This document shows, piece by piece, positions 1 through 13,165 of a stretch of DNA of 64,000 nt. The first letter of the stretch is position 1, and each line of letters begins with the position of its first letter. The translations under genes were made by a program, and so were the position numbers. The notes below the pieces were generated by a model. The model was not told the origin of the DNA. It saw only the letters and a list, made by a program, of their open reading frames with translations, and made no database searches. This DNA comes from Haberlea rhodopensis. Lineage: Eukaryota > Streptophyta > Magnoliopsida > Lamiales > Gesneriaceae. The stretch is taken from positions 8,680,001-8,744,000 of the forward strand of contig CAJQUN010000021.1 in assembly GCA_907163345.1 (NCBI GenBank), in the 5' to 3' direction.

Positions 1-3000
1 CCAACTAAGAAAGTGATGTACTCAAAATAAATACTTGAATATTTGGGCAAATCGAAATTTATCAAAAAATAAAAAAAACCTACGAATTCTGAAAATTTCT
101 CAAACCATCATCCAAATAAGAAAATGATGTATTCAAGACAAGAAGTTAAAATTCCACAAATTGAAAATGTTTACAAAGACATATACTCGAATATTCAAAC
201 AAAAAAGAAATTTATGAAAAAAAAATAAAAAACGCCCGTAACTATGAAAATTGCTCAAACACTTTTTCCAACAAAGAAAATGATGTATTCAAAACACATA
301 ATCAAATATTCGCACGAAATCCAAATTTCTAAAAAAAATCAAAACTTTTGTAATTTGGGAAAATTTCTGAAAATCACCTTCCAACCTAGAAAATGTACTC
401 AAGATTTGATGATAAAATTCCACAAACTGAATTTTTATACAAAGACATTTACTCAAAAATTAGCACAAAATCTCCTTCCAATTAAGAAAATGATGTACTC
501 AAGGCTTATACTCGAATATTCGCACAAAATCTTCATCCAACAAAGAAAATGATGTACTAAAGATTTATAACTCAAATATTCGCACGAAATTGAAATTTAT
601 TAAAAAATAAAAAAATGTGCTTAATTGTAAAAATTGCTCAAAAGTTTCTTCCAGCCAAGAAAATGATGTACTCAAGACATACACTTGAATGAATATTTAC
701 ACAAAATAGAAATTTATCAAAAAATAAAAAAAAAACATACGTAATTTTTGAATATATCTTAATAACTTCTTCCATCTAAGAAAATGATATACTCAAAAAT
801 ATATACTTGAATATTTGGACAAATTGAAATTTATCAAAAAATTAAAAAAAATGTTCCGAAATTCTGAAAATTTCGCAAAACCTTCTTTCCAAATAAGAAA
901 ATGGTGTACTAAAAAGACTAGATGTTAAAATTCTAATATCTGAATTGCTTTACGAAGACATATACTTAAGCATTCACACGGAAATGAAACTAATGAAAAA
1001 AAAATAAAAAAATGTCTGTAACTGTGAAAATTGCTCAAACACTTTTTCTAACAAAGAAAATGATGTATTCAAAACACATACTCGAATATTCGCATTAAAT
1101 CAAAATTTCAAACAAAATCAAAAAACTTCCGTAATTTGTGAAAAATTTTCAAAATCATCATCCAACCAAGAAAATGTATTCAAGATTTGATGTTAAAATT
1201 TCACAAATAGAATTTGTTTACGAAGACATATACTCGAATATTCGCACAAAATCTTCATCCAACAAAGAAAATGATGTCCTATACTCGAATATTCGCACAA
1301 AATAGAAATTTATAAAAAAATCAAAAAACATATGTAATTTGTGAAATTATCTTAATAATTTCTTCCAACTAAGAAAGTGATGTACTCAAACAAATACTTG
1401 AATATTTGGGCAAATCGAAATTTATCAAAAAATAACGAAACCTACGAAATTCTGAATATTTCTCAAAACGGTCCTCCAAATAAGAAAATGAAGTACTCAA
1501 GACTTGATGTTAAAATTCCACAAATTGAATTAGTTTACAAAGACATATACTCGAATATTCACACAAAAAAGAAATTTATGAAAAAAAATAAAAAACGCCT
1601 GTAACTACGAAAATTGAACAAACACTTTTTCCAACAAAGAAAATAATGTATTCAAAACACATAATCAAATATTCGCACGAAATCCAAATTTCTAAAAAAT
1701 CAAAAGACTTTCGTTATTTGGGAAAAATTCTGAAAATCACCTTCCAACCGAGAAAATGTAATCAAGATTTGATGTTAAAATTCCACAAACTGAATTTTTT
1801 TACAAAGACATTTACTCAAATATTAGCACAAAATCTCCTTCCAATTATGAAAATGATGTAGTCAAGGCTTATACTCGAATATTCGTTCGAAATCAAAATT
1901 TATTAAAAAAATAAAAAAACGTGCTTAATTGTAAAAATTGCTCAAAAGTTTCTTCCAACCGAGAAAATGATGTACTCAAGACATATACTTGAATGAATAT
2001 TCACACAAAATAGAAATTTATCAAAAAATAAAAAAAACATACATAATATTCGAATATATCTTAATAACTTCTTCCATCTAAGAAAATATACTCAAAAATA
2101 TATACTTGAATATTTGGACAAATCGAAATTTATCAAAAAATTAAAAAAAACTTCCGAAATCCTGAAAATTTCGCAAAACCTTCTTTCAAAATAAGAAAAT
2201 GGTGTACTAAAAAGACTAGATGTTAAAATTCTAATATCTGAATTGCTTTACGAAGACATATACTTAAGCATTCACACGGAAATGAAACTAATGAAAAAAA
2301 ATAAAAAAAAACGTCTGTAACTGTGAAAACTGCTCAAACACTTTTTCTAACAAAGAAAATGATGTATATAAAACACATACTCGAACATTCGCATGAAATC
2401 AAAATTTCTAAAAACATCAAAAAACATACGTAATTTGTGAAAATTTCTCAAAATCATCATCCAACCAAGATAATGTACCCAAGATTTGATGTTAAAATTC
2501 CACAAATAGAATTTGTTTACGAAGGCATATAGTCGAATATTCGCACAAAATCTTCATCCAACAAAGAAAATGATGTCCTATACTCGAATATTCGCACAAA
2601 TAGAAATTTATCAAAAAATCAAAAAACATATGTAATTTGTGAAATTATCTTAATAATTTCTTCCAACTAAGAAAGTGATGTACTCAAAATAAATAGTTGA
2701 ATATTTGGGCAAATCGAAATTTATCAAAAAATAAAAAAAACCTACGAAATTCTGAAAATTTCTCACACCGTCCTCCAAATAAGAAAATGATGTACTCAAG
2801 ACTAGATGTTAAAAATCCACAAATAGAATATGTTTACAAAGACATATACTCGAATATTCACACAAAAAAGAAATGTATGAAAAAAAAATAAAAAACGCCC
2901 GTAACTATGAATATTGCTCAAACACTTTTTCCAACAAAGAAAATGATGTATTCAGAACACATAATCAAATATTACGCACTGAAATCCAAATTTCTAAAAA

Positions 3001-6000
3001 AATTAAAACTTTCGTAATTTTGGAAATTTCTGAAAATCACCTTCCAACCTAGAAAATGTACTCAAGATTTGATGTTAAAATTCCACAAACTGAATTTTTT
3101 TTACAAAGACATTTACTCAAATATTAGCACAAAATCTCCTTCCAATTAAGAAAATGATGTACTCAAGGCTTATACTCGAATATTCGCACAAAATCTTCAT
3201 CCAACAAAGAAAATGATGTACTAAAGATCTATAACTCGAATATTCGCACGAAATCGAAATTTATTAAAAAATCAAAAACGTGCTTAATTGTAAAAATTGC
3301 TCAAAAGTTTCTTCCAACCAAGAAAATGATGTACTCAAGACATATACTTGAATGAATATTCACACAAAATAGAAATTTATCAAAAAATAAAAAAAAAACA
3401 TACATAATTTTTGAATATATCTTAATAACTTCTTCCATCTAAGAAAATGATATACTCAAAAATATATACTTGAATATTTGGACAAATCGAAATTTATCAA
3501 AAAATTAAAAAACAAAACTTCCGAAATTCTGAAAATTTCGCAAAAACTTCTTTCCAAATAAGAAAATGGTGTACTAAAAAGACTAGATGTTCAAATTCTA
3601 ATATCTGAATTGCTTTACGAAGACATATACTTAAGCATTCACACGGAAATGAAACTAATGAAAAAAATAAAAAAACATCTGTAACTGTGAAAATTGCTCA
3701 AAGACTTTTTCCAACCAAGAAATTGATGTATTCAAAACTCATACCGAATATTCGCATGAAATCAAAATTTCTAAAAAAATCAAAAAACTTACGGAATTTG
3801 TGAAAATTTCTCAAAATCGTCATGCAACCAAGAAAATGTACTCAAGATTTGATGTTAAAATTCCGCAAATAGAATTTGTTTACGAAGACATATACTCGAA
3901 TATTCGTACAAAATCTTCATCCAATAAAGAAAATGATGTCCTATACTCGAATATTCGCACAAAATAGAAATTTATCAAAAAATCAAAAAACATATGTAAT
4001 TTGTGAAATTATCTTAATAATTTCTTCCAACTAAGAAAGTGATGTACTCAAAATAAATAGTTGAATATTTGGGCAAATCGAAATTTATCAAAAAGTAAAA
4101 AAAACCTACGAAATTCTGAAAATTTCTCACACCGTCCTCCAAATAAGAAAATGATGTACTCAAGACTAGATGTTAAAATTCCACAAATTGAATATGTTTA
4201 CAAAGAAATATACTCGAATATTCACACAAAAAAGTAATTTATGAAAAAAAAAATAAAAAACGCCCGTAAATATGAAAATTGTTCAAACACTTTTTCCAAC
4301 TAAGAAAATGATGTATTCAAAACACATAATCAAATATACGCACGAAATCCAAATTTCTAAAAAAATCAAAACTTTCGTAATTTTGGAAATTTCTGAAAAT
4401 CACCTTCCAACCTAGAAAATGTACTCAAGATTTGATGTTAAAATTCCACAAACTGAATTTTTTTTACAAAGACATTTACTCAAATATTAGCACAAAATCT
4501 CCTTCCAATTAAGAAAATGATGTACTCAAGGATTATACTCGAATATTTGCACAAAATCTTCATCCAACAAAGAAAATGATGTACTAAAGATCTATAACTC
4601 GAATATTCGCACGAAATCGAAATTTATTAAAAAATCAAAAACGTGCTTAATTGTAAAAATTGCTCAAAAGTTTCTTCCAACCAAGAAAATGATGTACTCA
4701 AGACATATACTTGAATGAATATTCACACAAAATAGAAATTTATCAAAAAATAAAAAAAAACATACATAATTTTTGAATATATCTTAATAACTTCTTCCAT
4801 CTAAGAAAATGATATACTCAAAAATATATACTTGAATATTTGGCCAAATCAAAATTTATCAAAAAATTAAAAAACAAAACTTCCGAAATTCTGAAAATTT
4901 CGCAAAACCTTCTTTCCAAATAAGAAAATGGTGTACTAAAAAGACTAGATGTTAAAATTCTAATATCTGAATTGCTTTACGAAGACATATACTTAAGCAT
5001 TCACACGGAAATGAAACTAATGGAAAAAAATAAAAAACATCTGTAACTGTGAAAATTGCTCAAAGACTTTTTCCAACCAAGAAATTGATGTATTCAAAAC
5101 TCATACTCGAATATTCGCATGAAATCAAAATTTCTAAAAAAATCAAAAAACTTACGGAATTTTTGAAAATTTCTCAAAATCATCATGCAACCAAGAAAAT
5201 GTACTCAAGATTTGATGTTAAAATTCCGCAAATAGAATTTGTTTACGAAGACATATACTCGAATATTCGCACAAAATCTTCATCCAATAAAGAAAATGAT
5301 GTCCTATACTCGAATATTCGCACAAAATAGAAATTTATCAAAAAATCAAAAAACATATGTAATTTGTGAAATTATCTTAATAATTTCTTCCAACTAAGAA
5401 AGTGATGTACTCAAAATAAATAGTTGAATATTTGGGCAAATCGAAATTTATCAAAAAATAAAAAAAACCTACGAAATTCTGAAAATTTCTCACACCGTCC
5501 TCCAAATAAGAAAATGATGTACTCAATACTAGATGTTAAAATTCCACAAATTGAATATGTTTACAAAGACATATACTCGAATATTCACACAAAAAAGAAA
5601 TGTATGAAAAAAAAATGAAAAACGCCCGTAAATATGAAAATTGCTCAAACACTTTTTCCAACAAAGAAAATGATGTATTCAAAACACATAATCAAATATT
5701 AGCAGAAATCCAAATTTCTAAAAAAAAATCAAAACTTTTGTAATTTTGGAAAATTTCTGAAAATCACCTTCCAACCTAGAAAATGTACTCAAGATTTGAT
5801 GTTAAAATTCCACAAACTGAATTTTTTTACAAAGACATTTACTCAAATATTAGCACAAAATCTCCTTCCAATTAAGAAAATGATGTAATCAAGGCTTATA
5901 CTCGAATATTCGCACAAATTCTTCATCCAACAAAGAAAATGATGTTTTAAAGATTTATAACTAGAATATTGGCACAAAATCGAAATTTATTAAAAAATCA

Positions 6001-9000
6001 AAAACGTGCTTAATTGTAAAAATTGCTCAAAAGTTTCTTCCAGCCAAGAAAATGATGTACTCAACACATATAATTGAATGAATATTTACACAAAATAGAA
6101 ATTTATCAACAAATAAAAAAAAACATACGTAATTTTATAATATATCTTAATAACTTCTTCCATCTAAGAAATGATATACTCAAAAATATATACTTGAATA
6201 TTGGGACAAATCGAAATTTATCAATAAATTAAAAAAAAAGTTCCGAAATTCTGAAAATTTCGCAAAGCCTTCTTTCCGAATAAGAAAATTGTGTACTAAA
6301 AAGACTAGTTGTTATAATTCTAATATCTGAATTGCTTTACGAAGACATATACTTAAGCACTCACACGGAAATGAAACTAATGAAAAAAAAATAAAAAAAC
6401 GTCTGTAACTCTGAAAATTGTTCAAACACTTTTTCTAACAAAGAAAATGATGTATTCAAAACACATACTCGAATATTCGCATGAAATCAAAAATTTCTAA
6501 AAAAATCAAAAAACTTACGTAATTTGTGAAAATTTCTCAAAATCATCATCCAACCAAGAAAATGTATTTAAGATTTGATGTTAAAATTCCACAAATAGAA
6601 TTTGTTTACGAAGACATATACTCGAATATTCGCACAAAATAGAAATTTATCAAAAAATCAAAAAACATATGTAATTTGTGAAATTATCTTAATAATTTCT
6701 TCCAACTAAGAAAGTGATGTACTCAAAATAAATACTTGAATATTTGGGCAAATCGAAATTTATCAAAAATAAAAAAAAACCTAAGAAATTCTGAAAATTT
6801 CTCAAACCGTCCTCCAAATAAGAAAATGATATACTCAAAACTAGATGTTAAAATTCCATAAATTGAATTGGTTTACAAAGAAATATACTCGAATATTCAC
6901 ACAAAAAAGAAATTTATGAAAAAAAAATAAAAAACGCCCGTAAATATGAAAATTTCTCAAACACTTTTTCCAACAAAGAAAATGATGTATTCAAAACACA
7001 TAATCAAATATACGCACGAAATCCAAATTTCTAAAAAAATTAAAACTTTCGTAATTTTGGAAATTTCTGAAAATCACCTTCCAACCTAGAAAATGTACTC
7101 AAGATTTGATGTTAAAATTCCACAAACTGAATTTTTTTTACAAAGACATTTACTCAAATATTAGCACAAAATCTCCTTCCAATTAAGAAAATGATGTACT
7201 CAAGGCTTATACTCGAATATTCGCACAAAATCTTCATCCAACAAAGAAAATGATGTACTAAAGATCTATAACTCGAATATTCGCACGAAATCGAAATTTA
7301 TTAAAAATTCAAAAACGTGCTTAATTGTAAAAATTGCTCAAAAGTTTCTTCCAACCAAGAAAATGATGTACTCAAGACATATACTTGAATGAATATTCAC
7401 ACAAAATAGAAATTTATCAAAAAATAAAAAAAAACATACATAATTTTTGAATATATCTTAATAACTTCTTCCATCTAAGAAAATGATATACTCAAAAATA
7501 TATACTTGAATATTTGGACAAATCGAAATTTATCAAAAAATTAAAAAACAAAACTTCCGAAATTCTGAAAATTTCGCAAAACCTTCTTTCCAAATAAGAA
7601 AATGGTGTACTAAAAAGACTAGATGTTAAAATTCTAATATCTGAATTGCTTTACGAAGACATATACTTAAGCATTCACACGGAAATGAAACTAATGAAAA
7701 AAAATAAAAAAACATCTGTAACTGTGAAAATTGCTCAAAGACTTTTTCCAACAAAGACAATGATGTATTCAAAACTCATACTCGAATATTCGCATTAAAT
7801 CAAAATTTCTAAAAAAACCAAAAAACTTACGGAATTTGTGAAAATTTCTCAAAATCATCATGCAACCAAGAAAATGTACTCAAGATTTTATGTTAAAATT
7901 CCACAAATAGAATTTGTTTACGAAGACATATACTCGAATATTCGCACAAAATCTTCATCCAACAAAGAAAATGGTGTCCTATACTCGAATATTCGCACAA
8001 AATAGAAATTTATCAAAAAATCAAAAAACATATTATTTGTGAAATTATCTTAATAATTTCTTCCAACTAAGAAAGTGATGCACTCAAAATAAATAGTTGA
8101 ATATTTGGGCAAATCGTAATTTATCAAAAAATAAAAAAAACCTACGAAATTCTGAAAATTTCTCACACCGTCCTCCAAATAAGAAAATGATGTACTCAAG
8201 ACTAGATGTTAAAATTCCACAAATTGAATATGTTTACAAAGACATATACTCGAATATTCACACAAAAAATAAATGTATGAAAAAAAATAAAAAACGCCCG
8301 TAACTATGAAAATTGCTCAAACACTTTTTCCAACAAAGAAAATGATGTATTCAAAACACATAATCAAATATTCGCACGAAATCCAAATTTCTAAAAAAAA
8401 TCAAAACTTTTGTAATTTGGGAAAATTTATGAAAATCACCTTCCAACCTAGAAAATGTACTCAAGATTTGATGTTAAAATTCCACAAACTGAATTTTTTT
8501 ACAAAGACATTTACTCAAATATTAGCACAAAATCTCCTTCCAATTAAGAAAATGATGTACTCAAGGCTTATACTCGAATATTCGCACAAATTCTTCATCC
8601 AACAAAGAAAATGATGTTTTAAAGATTTATAACTAGAATATTCGCACGAAATCGAAATTTATTAAAAAATAAAAAACGTGCTTAATTGTAAAAATTGCTC
8701 AAAAGTTTCTTCCAGCCAAGAAAATGATGTACTCAACACATATAATTGAATGAATATTTACACAAAATAGAAATTTATCAACAAATAAAAAAACATACGT
8801 AATTTTTGAATATATCTTAATAACTTCTTCCATCTAAGAAAATGATATACTCAAAAATATATACTTGAATATTTGGACAAATCGAAATTTATCAATAAAT
8901 TAAAAAAAAAGTTCCGAAATTCTGAAAAGTTCGCAAAGCCTTCTTTCTGAATAAGAAAATGGTGTACTAAAAAGACTAGTTGTTAAAATTCTAATATCTG

Positions 9001-10730
9001 AATTGCTTTACGAAGACATATACTTAAGCATTCACACGGAAATGAAACTAATGAAAAAAAAATAAAAAAACGTCTGTAACTGTGAAAATTGCTCAAACAC
9101 TTTTTCTAACAAAGAAAATGATGTATTCAAAACATATGCTCGAATATTCGCATGAAATCAAAATTTCTAAAAAAATCAAAAAACTTACGTAATTTTTGAA
9201 AATTTCTCAAAATCATCATCCAACAAAGAAAATGTATTTAAGATTTGATGTTAAAATTCCACAAATAGAATTTGTTTACGAAGACATATACTCGAATATT
9301 CGCACAAAATAGAAATTTATCAAAAAATCAAAAAACATATGTAATTTGTGAAATTATCTTAATAATTTCTTCCAATTAAGAAAGTGATGTACTCAAAATA
9401 AATACTTGAATATTTGGGCAAATCGAAATTTATCAAAAATAAAAAAAAAACCTACGAAATTCTGAAAATTTCTCAAACCGTCCTCCAAATAAGAAAATGA
9501 TGTACTCAAAACTAGATGTTAAAATTCCATAAATTGAATTGGTTTACAAAGAAATATACTCGAATATTCACACAAAAAAGAAATTTATGAACAAAAAAAA
9601 ACGCCCGTAAATATGAATATTTCTCAAACACTTTTTCCAACAAAGAAAATGATGTATTCAAAACACATAATCAAATATACGCATGAAATCCAAATTTCTA
9701 AAAAAATTAAAACTTTCGTAATTTTGGAAATTTCTGAAAATCACATTCCAACCTAGAAAATGTACTCAAGATTTGATGTTAAAATTCCACAAACTGATTT
9801 TTTTTTACAAAGACATTTACTCAAATATTAGCACAAAATCTCCTTCCAATTAAGAAAATGATGTACTCAAGGCTTATACTCGAATATTCGCACAAAATCT
9901 TCATCCAACAAAGAAAATGATGTACTAAAGATCTATAACTCGAATATTCGCACGAAATCGAAATTTATTAAAAAATCAAAAACGTGCTTAATTGTAAAAA
10001 TTGCTCAAAAGTTTCTTCCAACCAAGAAAATGATGTACTCAAGACATATACTTGAATGAATATTCACACAAAATAGAAATTTATCAAAAAATAAAAAAAA
10101 AACATACATAATTTTTGAATATATCTTAATAACTTCTTCCATCTAAGAAAATGATATACTCAAAAATATATACTTGAATATTTGGACAAATCGAAATTTA
10201 TCAAAAAATTAAAAAACAAAACTTCCGAAATTTTGAAAATTTCGCAAAAACTTCTTTCCAAATAAGAAAATGGTGTACTAAAAAGACTTGATGTTAAAAT
10301 TCTAATATCTGAATTGCTTTACGAAGACATATACTTAAGCATTCACACGGAAATGAAACTAATGAAAAAAAATAAAAAAACATCTGTAACTGTGAAAATT
10401 GCTCAAAGACTTTTTCCAACCAAGACAATGATGTATTCAAAACTCATACTCGAATATTCGCATGAAATCAAAATTTCTAAAAAAATCAAAAAACTTACGG
10501 AATTTGTGAAAATTTCTCAAAATCATAATGCAACCAAGAAAATGTACTCAAGATTTTATGTTAAAATTCCACAAATAGAATTTGTTTACGAATACATATA
10601 CTCGAATATTCGCACAAAATCTTCATCCAACAAAGAAAATGGTGTCCTATACTCGAATATTCGCACAAAATAGAAATTTATCAAAAAATCAAAAAACATA
10701 TGTAATTTGTGAAATTATCTTAATAATTTC
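1..10730 (+). repeat. Satellite HOR array, block A1 (A-rich strand plus)
   Basis: This is tandem AT-rich satellite DNA. Each subunit starts with AAGAAAATGATGTACTC or a variant. In the first HOR copy (7-1370) subunits start at 7, 118, 274, 387, 484, 543, 657, 778, 895, 1054, 1168 and 1265, which gives twelve subunits and a 1364-bp unit. The diagnostic subunit start AAGAAAGTGATG recurs at 7, 1371, 2669, 4033, 5396, 6708, 8069 and 9378, so unit lengths are 1364, 1298, 1364, 1363, 1312, 1361 and 1309. The copies between 2669 and 5396 are nearly identical 1364-bp units. From about 5.4 to 10.7 kb long and short units alternate as a dimer of about 2.67 kb; for example the variant ATCAATAAATTAAAAA is shared near 6220 and 8890. 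The last copy breaks at 10730. I see no coding content. The subunit and HOR structure is read directly from the sequence; the family name is unknown to me. Confidence 0.95.
7..1370 (+). repeat. Reference copy of the 12-subunit higher-order repeat
   Basis: One complete 1364-bp unit, listed as a reference for the array. Two subunit types occur. Short ones (about 97-121 bp) carry the tail ATCAAAAAATCAAAAAAC and an end such as TTCTTCCAACC. Long ones (156 and 159 bp, at 118 and 895) carry an extra piece with GATGTTAAAATTCCACAAA. One subunit (484-542) is only 59 bp and runs straight from one CGAATATTCG region into the next boundary. Perfect CGAATATTCG palindromes lie at 513-522, 1083-1092, 1235-1244 and 1286-1295; other subunits carry decayed versions. 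The mixture of lengths means the present unit is a fixed HOR and not a simple monomer array. Confidence 0.9.
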
Positions 10731-11839
10731 AAGATTTGATGTTAAAATTCCACAAATTTAATTTTTTTACAAAGACATTTACTCAAATATTAGCTCAAAA
10801 TCTCCTTAAAACTAAGAAAATGGTGTACTCAAGGCTTATGCTCGAATATTCGCATAAAATCTTCATCCAACAGAGAAAATGATGTACTAAAGATCTATAA
10901 CTCAAATATTCGCACGAAATCGAAATTTATTAAAAAATAAAAATATATGCTTAATTGTAAAAATTGATCAAAAGTTTCTTCCAACCAAGAAAATGATTTA
11001 CTCAAGACATACACTTAAATGAATATTCACACAAAATAGAAATTATCAAAAAATAAAAAAAAACATACTTAATTTTTGAACATATCTTAATAACTTCTTC
11101 TATCTAAGAAAATGATATACTCAAAAATATATACTTGAATATTTGGACTAATCGAAATTTTTCAAAAAATTAAAAAAAAAACATCCGAAATTCTAAAAAT
11201 TTCGCAAAACTTTCTTTCCAAATAAGAAAATGGTGTACTAAAAAGACTAGATGTTAAAATTCTGAAATTTGAATTGCTTTACGAAGACATATTCTTAAGC
11301 ATTCACACGGAAATGAAACTAATGAAAAAAAAAACGTCTGTAACTTTGAAAATTGCTCAAACCCTTTTTCTAACAAAGAAAATGATGTATTCAAAACACA
11401 TACTCGAATATTCGCATGAAATCAAAATTTCTAAAAAAATCAAAAAACTTACGTAATTTGTGAAAATTTCTCAAAAATCATCCAACCAAGAAAATGTATT
11501 CAAGATTTGATGTTAAAATTCCACAAATAGAATTTGTTTACGAAGACATATACTCGAATATTCGAAAAAATCTTCATCCAACAAGAAAATGATGTCCTAT
11601 ACTCGAATATCGAAATAAAATAGAAATTTATCAAAAAATCAAAAAACATATGTAATTGTTGAATATATCTTAATAACTTCTTCCATCTAAGAAAATGATA
11701 TACTCAAAAATATATACTTGAATATTTGGACAAATTGAAATTTTTCAAAAAATTAAAAAAAATGTTCCGAAATTCTGAAAATTTCGCAAAACCTTCTTTC
11801 CAAATAAGAAAATGGTGTACTTAAAAGACTAGATGTTAA
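10731..11839 (+). repeat. Rearranged satellite segment left of the hAT insertion
   Basis: This is the same satellite and orientation, but the HOR order is broken. At about 10730 the sequence jumps from TTAATAATTTC directly to AAGATTTGATGTTAAAATT. That skips about 400 bp of the HOR, including the AAGAAAGTG subunit. A second jump near 11655 joins a CATATGTAATT segment to GTTGAATATATC, fusing two different subunits. Subunit-level divergence is higher than in the neighbouring arrays. The segment ends inside a long subunit, around AGACTAGATGTTAA, where transposon sequence begins. Confidence 0.85.
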
Positions 11840-12586
11840 TATTATATTCATTAGTAACTTGCATAATGGCATTGGAAATAACTCCACCCGTATGAGGCCA
11901 ATCAATTTTTGTGAAACCTAAATTTTTTTTATGTAACACCCAGTTATCGTCAATCCAATGTCCTGTAACACAGAGATATGATGCATTGCCAAGATAAGTT
12001 GTCCAAATATCACTTGTTAGTCCTACTTTCGATGAAAGATTACCTAAATACGTAATTAAATTTCCTTTATATTCATTAAAAATTGTGAATGCATCCGATT
12101 TAATAGTATTCCTTGAAAATCGTTTATGTTGAGGTTGCAAACCTAAATGAATATAATTAGTGAATTTGGCGTCCGCCCCCATTGAAAAGGTTTCTCCGCC
12201 CATACGATGTATTTAGCTAGTTCTCTCCTATCTCTTTCAACATTATAAGTGAAAATACCTAAACTTGAACTACTACTACCAGTACCGAATTGTGAAAGAA
12301 TAGTTTGGTTACCATCAGTTGGTTCTTTTTCATGTTTAGCCATGTGTCTTAGTAAATGACCTGTACCACCAGAAGAAGCATATGCATAATCTTTTTTACA
12401 TTTTTTACAAACTGCCCTTGATCCCTTTCCCTCAACAATTTCTACATCGAATAGTTGCCATACATTGCTAGTTCTTTTTTTTGAAGTTCTTCTACTTGAT
12501 GATTGAATATTTGGTGTGCTTTCTTCATTTTCTTGGAATTGATCGATTTCATCATCAGAATTCACATTATAAGATGAATCGGCCAT
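11840..12586 (-). pseudogene. hAT transposase pseudogene, BED zinc finger (RICESLEEPER-like), frameshifted and truncated
   Basis: The start at 12586 opens with MADSSYNVNSDDEID, an acidic N-terminus usual for this family. A BED-type zinc finger covers roughly residues 38-86: the aromatic VWQLFDV, then VCKKCKKDY (C-x2-C) and GTGHLLRHMAKH (H-x3-H). It continues through RRELAKYIVWAEKPF, the conserved entry to the transposase core. The frame is then lost and continues in the next frame from about 12190 with SMGADAKFTNYIHLGLQP, SRNTIKSD, LTSDIWTT and VTGHWIDDNW, all typical of plant hAT transposases. One missing T in the run at 12185-12188 (AAAA on plus) would account for the shift. The remnant totals roughly 250 codons, against about 650-700 in complete relatives; the central and C-terminal DDE-type catalytic and dimerisation parts are absent. 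The family call is strong and the inactivity is clear. Confidence 0.9.
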
Positions 12587-12870
12587 TATGTATATAGACT
12601 ACAATTATGAATTATCTAATGCAACAAATATAAAAGTTACCAAATATTTGCTAGGAGGAGTGTTGGCTTTGTTGCTTGAGCTTGTCTTGGCAAACGTAAG
12701 ACGAATTTCTTTCTTCTTGTGAACAAATTGAGAGTATAGCGTCTTAAGTATATAGAGCTTACAGATTAAGATGATAAAATGTTTCCTCAACACACACATA
12801 TATATAACAACCAAAAAAATAAACAAATTTTTTTTAAAAAGCCGTTGAACGACTATATTTTTTACCGTTG
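12587..12870 (-). other. Leader region of the hAT remnant, no gene seen
   Basis: AT-rich sequence between the transposase start and the palindrome cluster. It includes an ACACACACATATATATAAC stretch near 12790 and a minus-strand CAACGGTAAAAAATATAGTCG near 12850-12870. It probably holds the 5' UTR and possibly an intron. No splice sites or promoter could be assigned. Confidence 0.4.
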
Positions 12871-12876
12871 GACATT

Positions 12877-12975
12877 GGCGATCGATCGCCATTTTTGTGG
12901 CGATCGATCGCCACCCCTGCATTTTGCTTACTGCCTATAGGCGATCGATCGCCATTTATGTGGCGATCGATCGCC
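12877..12975. repeat. Four GGCGATCGATCGCC palindromes in two pairs
   Basis: Perfect 14-bp palindromes lie at 12877-12890, 12899-12912, 12940-12953 and 12962-12975. Start spacings are 22, 41 and 22 bp, so the block is a duplicated pair. Each pair is separated by ATTTTTGT or ATTTATGT. The block lies in the untranslated 5' part of the hAT remnant and resembles the cluster at 61082-61273. Whether it belongs to the hAT element or to another sequence nested in it cannot be decided here. Confidence 0.85.
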
Positions 12976-13004
12976 TGTTTAAAAAAAAAAAAAAATTTGA
13001 AACA

Positions 13005-13165
13005 GTGTCGTGCCGTGCCGTGCCAGCCCACGGGCTGGCATGGCTTGGCCCGGCACGGCCCATACTCCGGGCCGTGCCTGGCACGGCACGGCACTGTAGC
13101 AAAACGTGCCGTGCCGTGCCGCTCCGTGTCGTGCCGTGCCCGTGCCGTGCCTCGTGCCGTCCGCT
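13005..13165. repeat. GC-rich subterminal repeats (CGTGCCGTGCC type) of the hAT element
   Basis: This island of dense CGTGCC/GGCACG words in both orientations contains local inverted repeats, for example CCCACGGGCTGG and CCCGGCACGGCCC opposite GGGCCGTGCC. It is strikingly GC-rich against the AT-rich surroundings. It sits just inside the terminal repeat, where hAT transposases bind arrays of short subterminal motifs, so a transposase-binding role is inferred. Open frames of 79-107 codons here on both strands are low-complexity artefacts. Confidence 0.7.

Noticed and set aside
1..10730. CRISPR-like array of regularly spaced repeats
   Set aside because: The repeats are contiguous diverged subunits without unique spacers of constant length, and the context is a plant genome.
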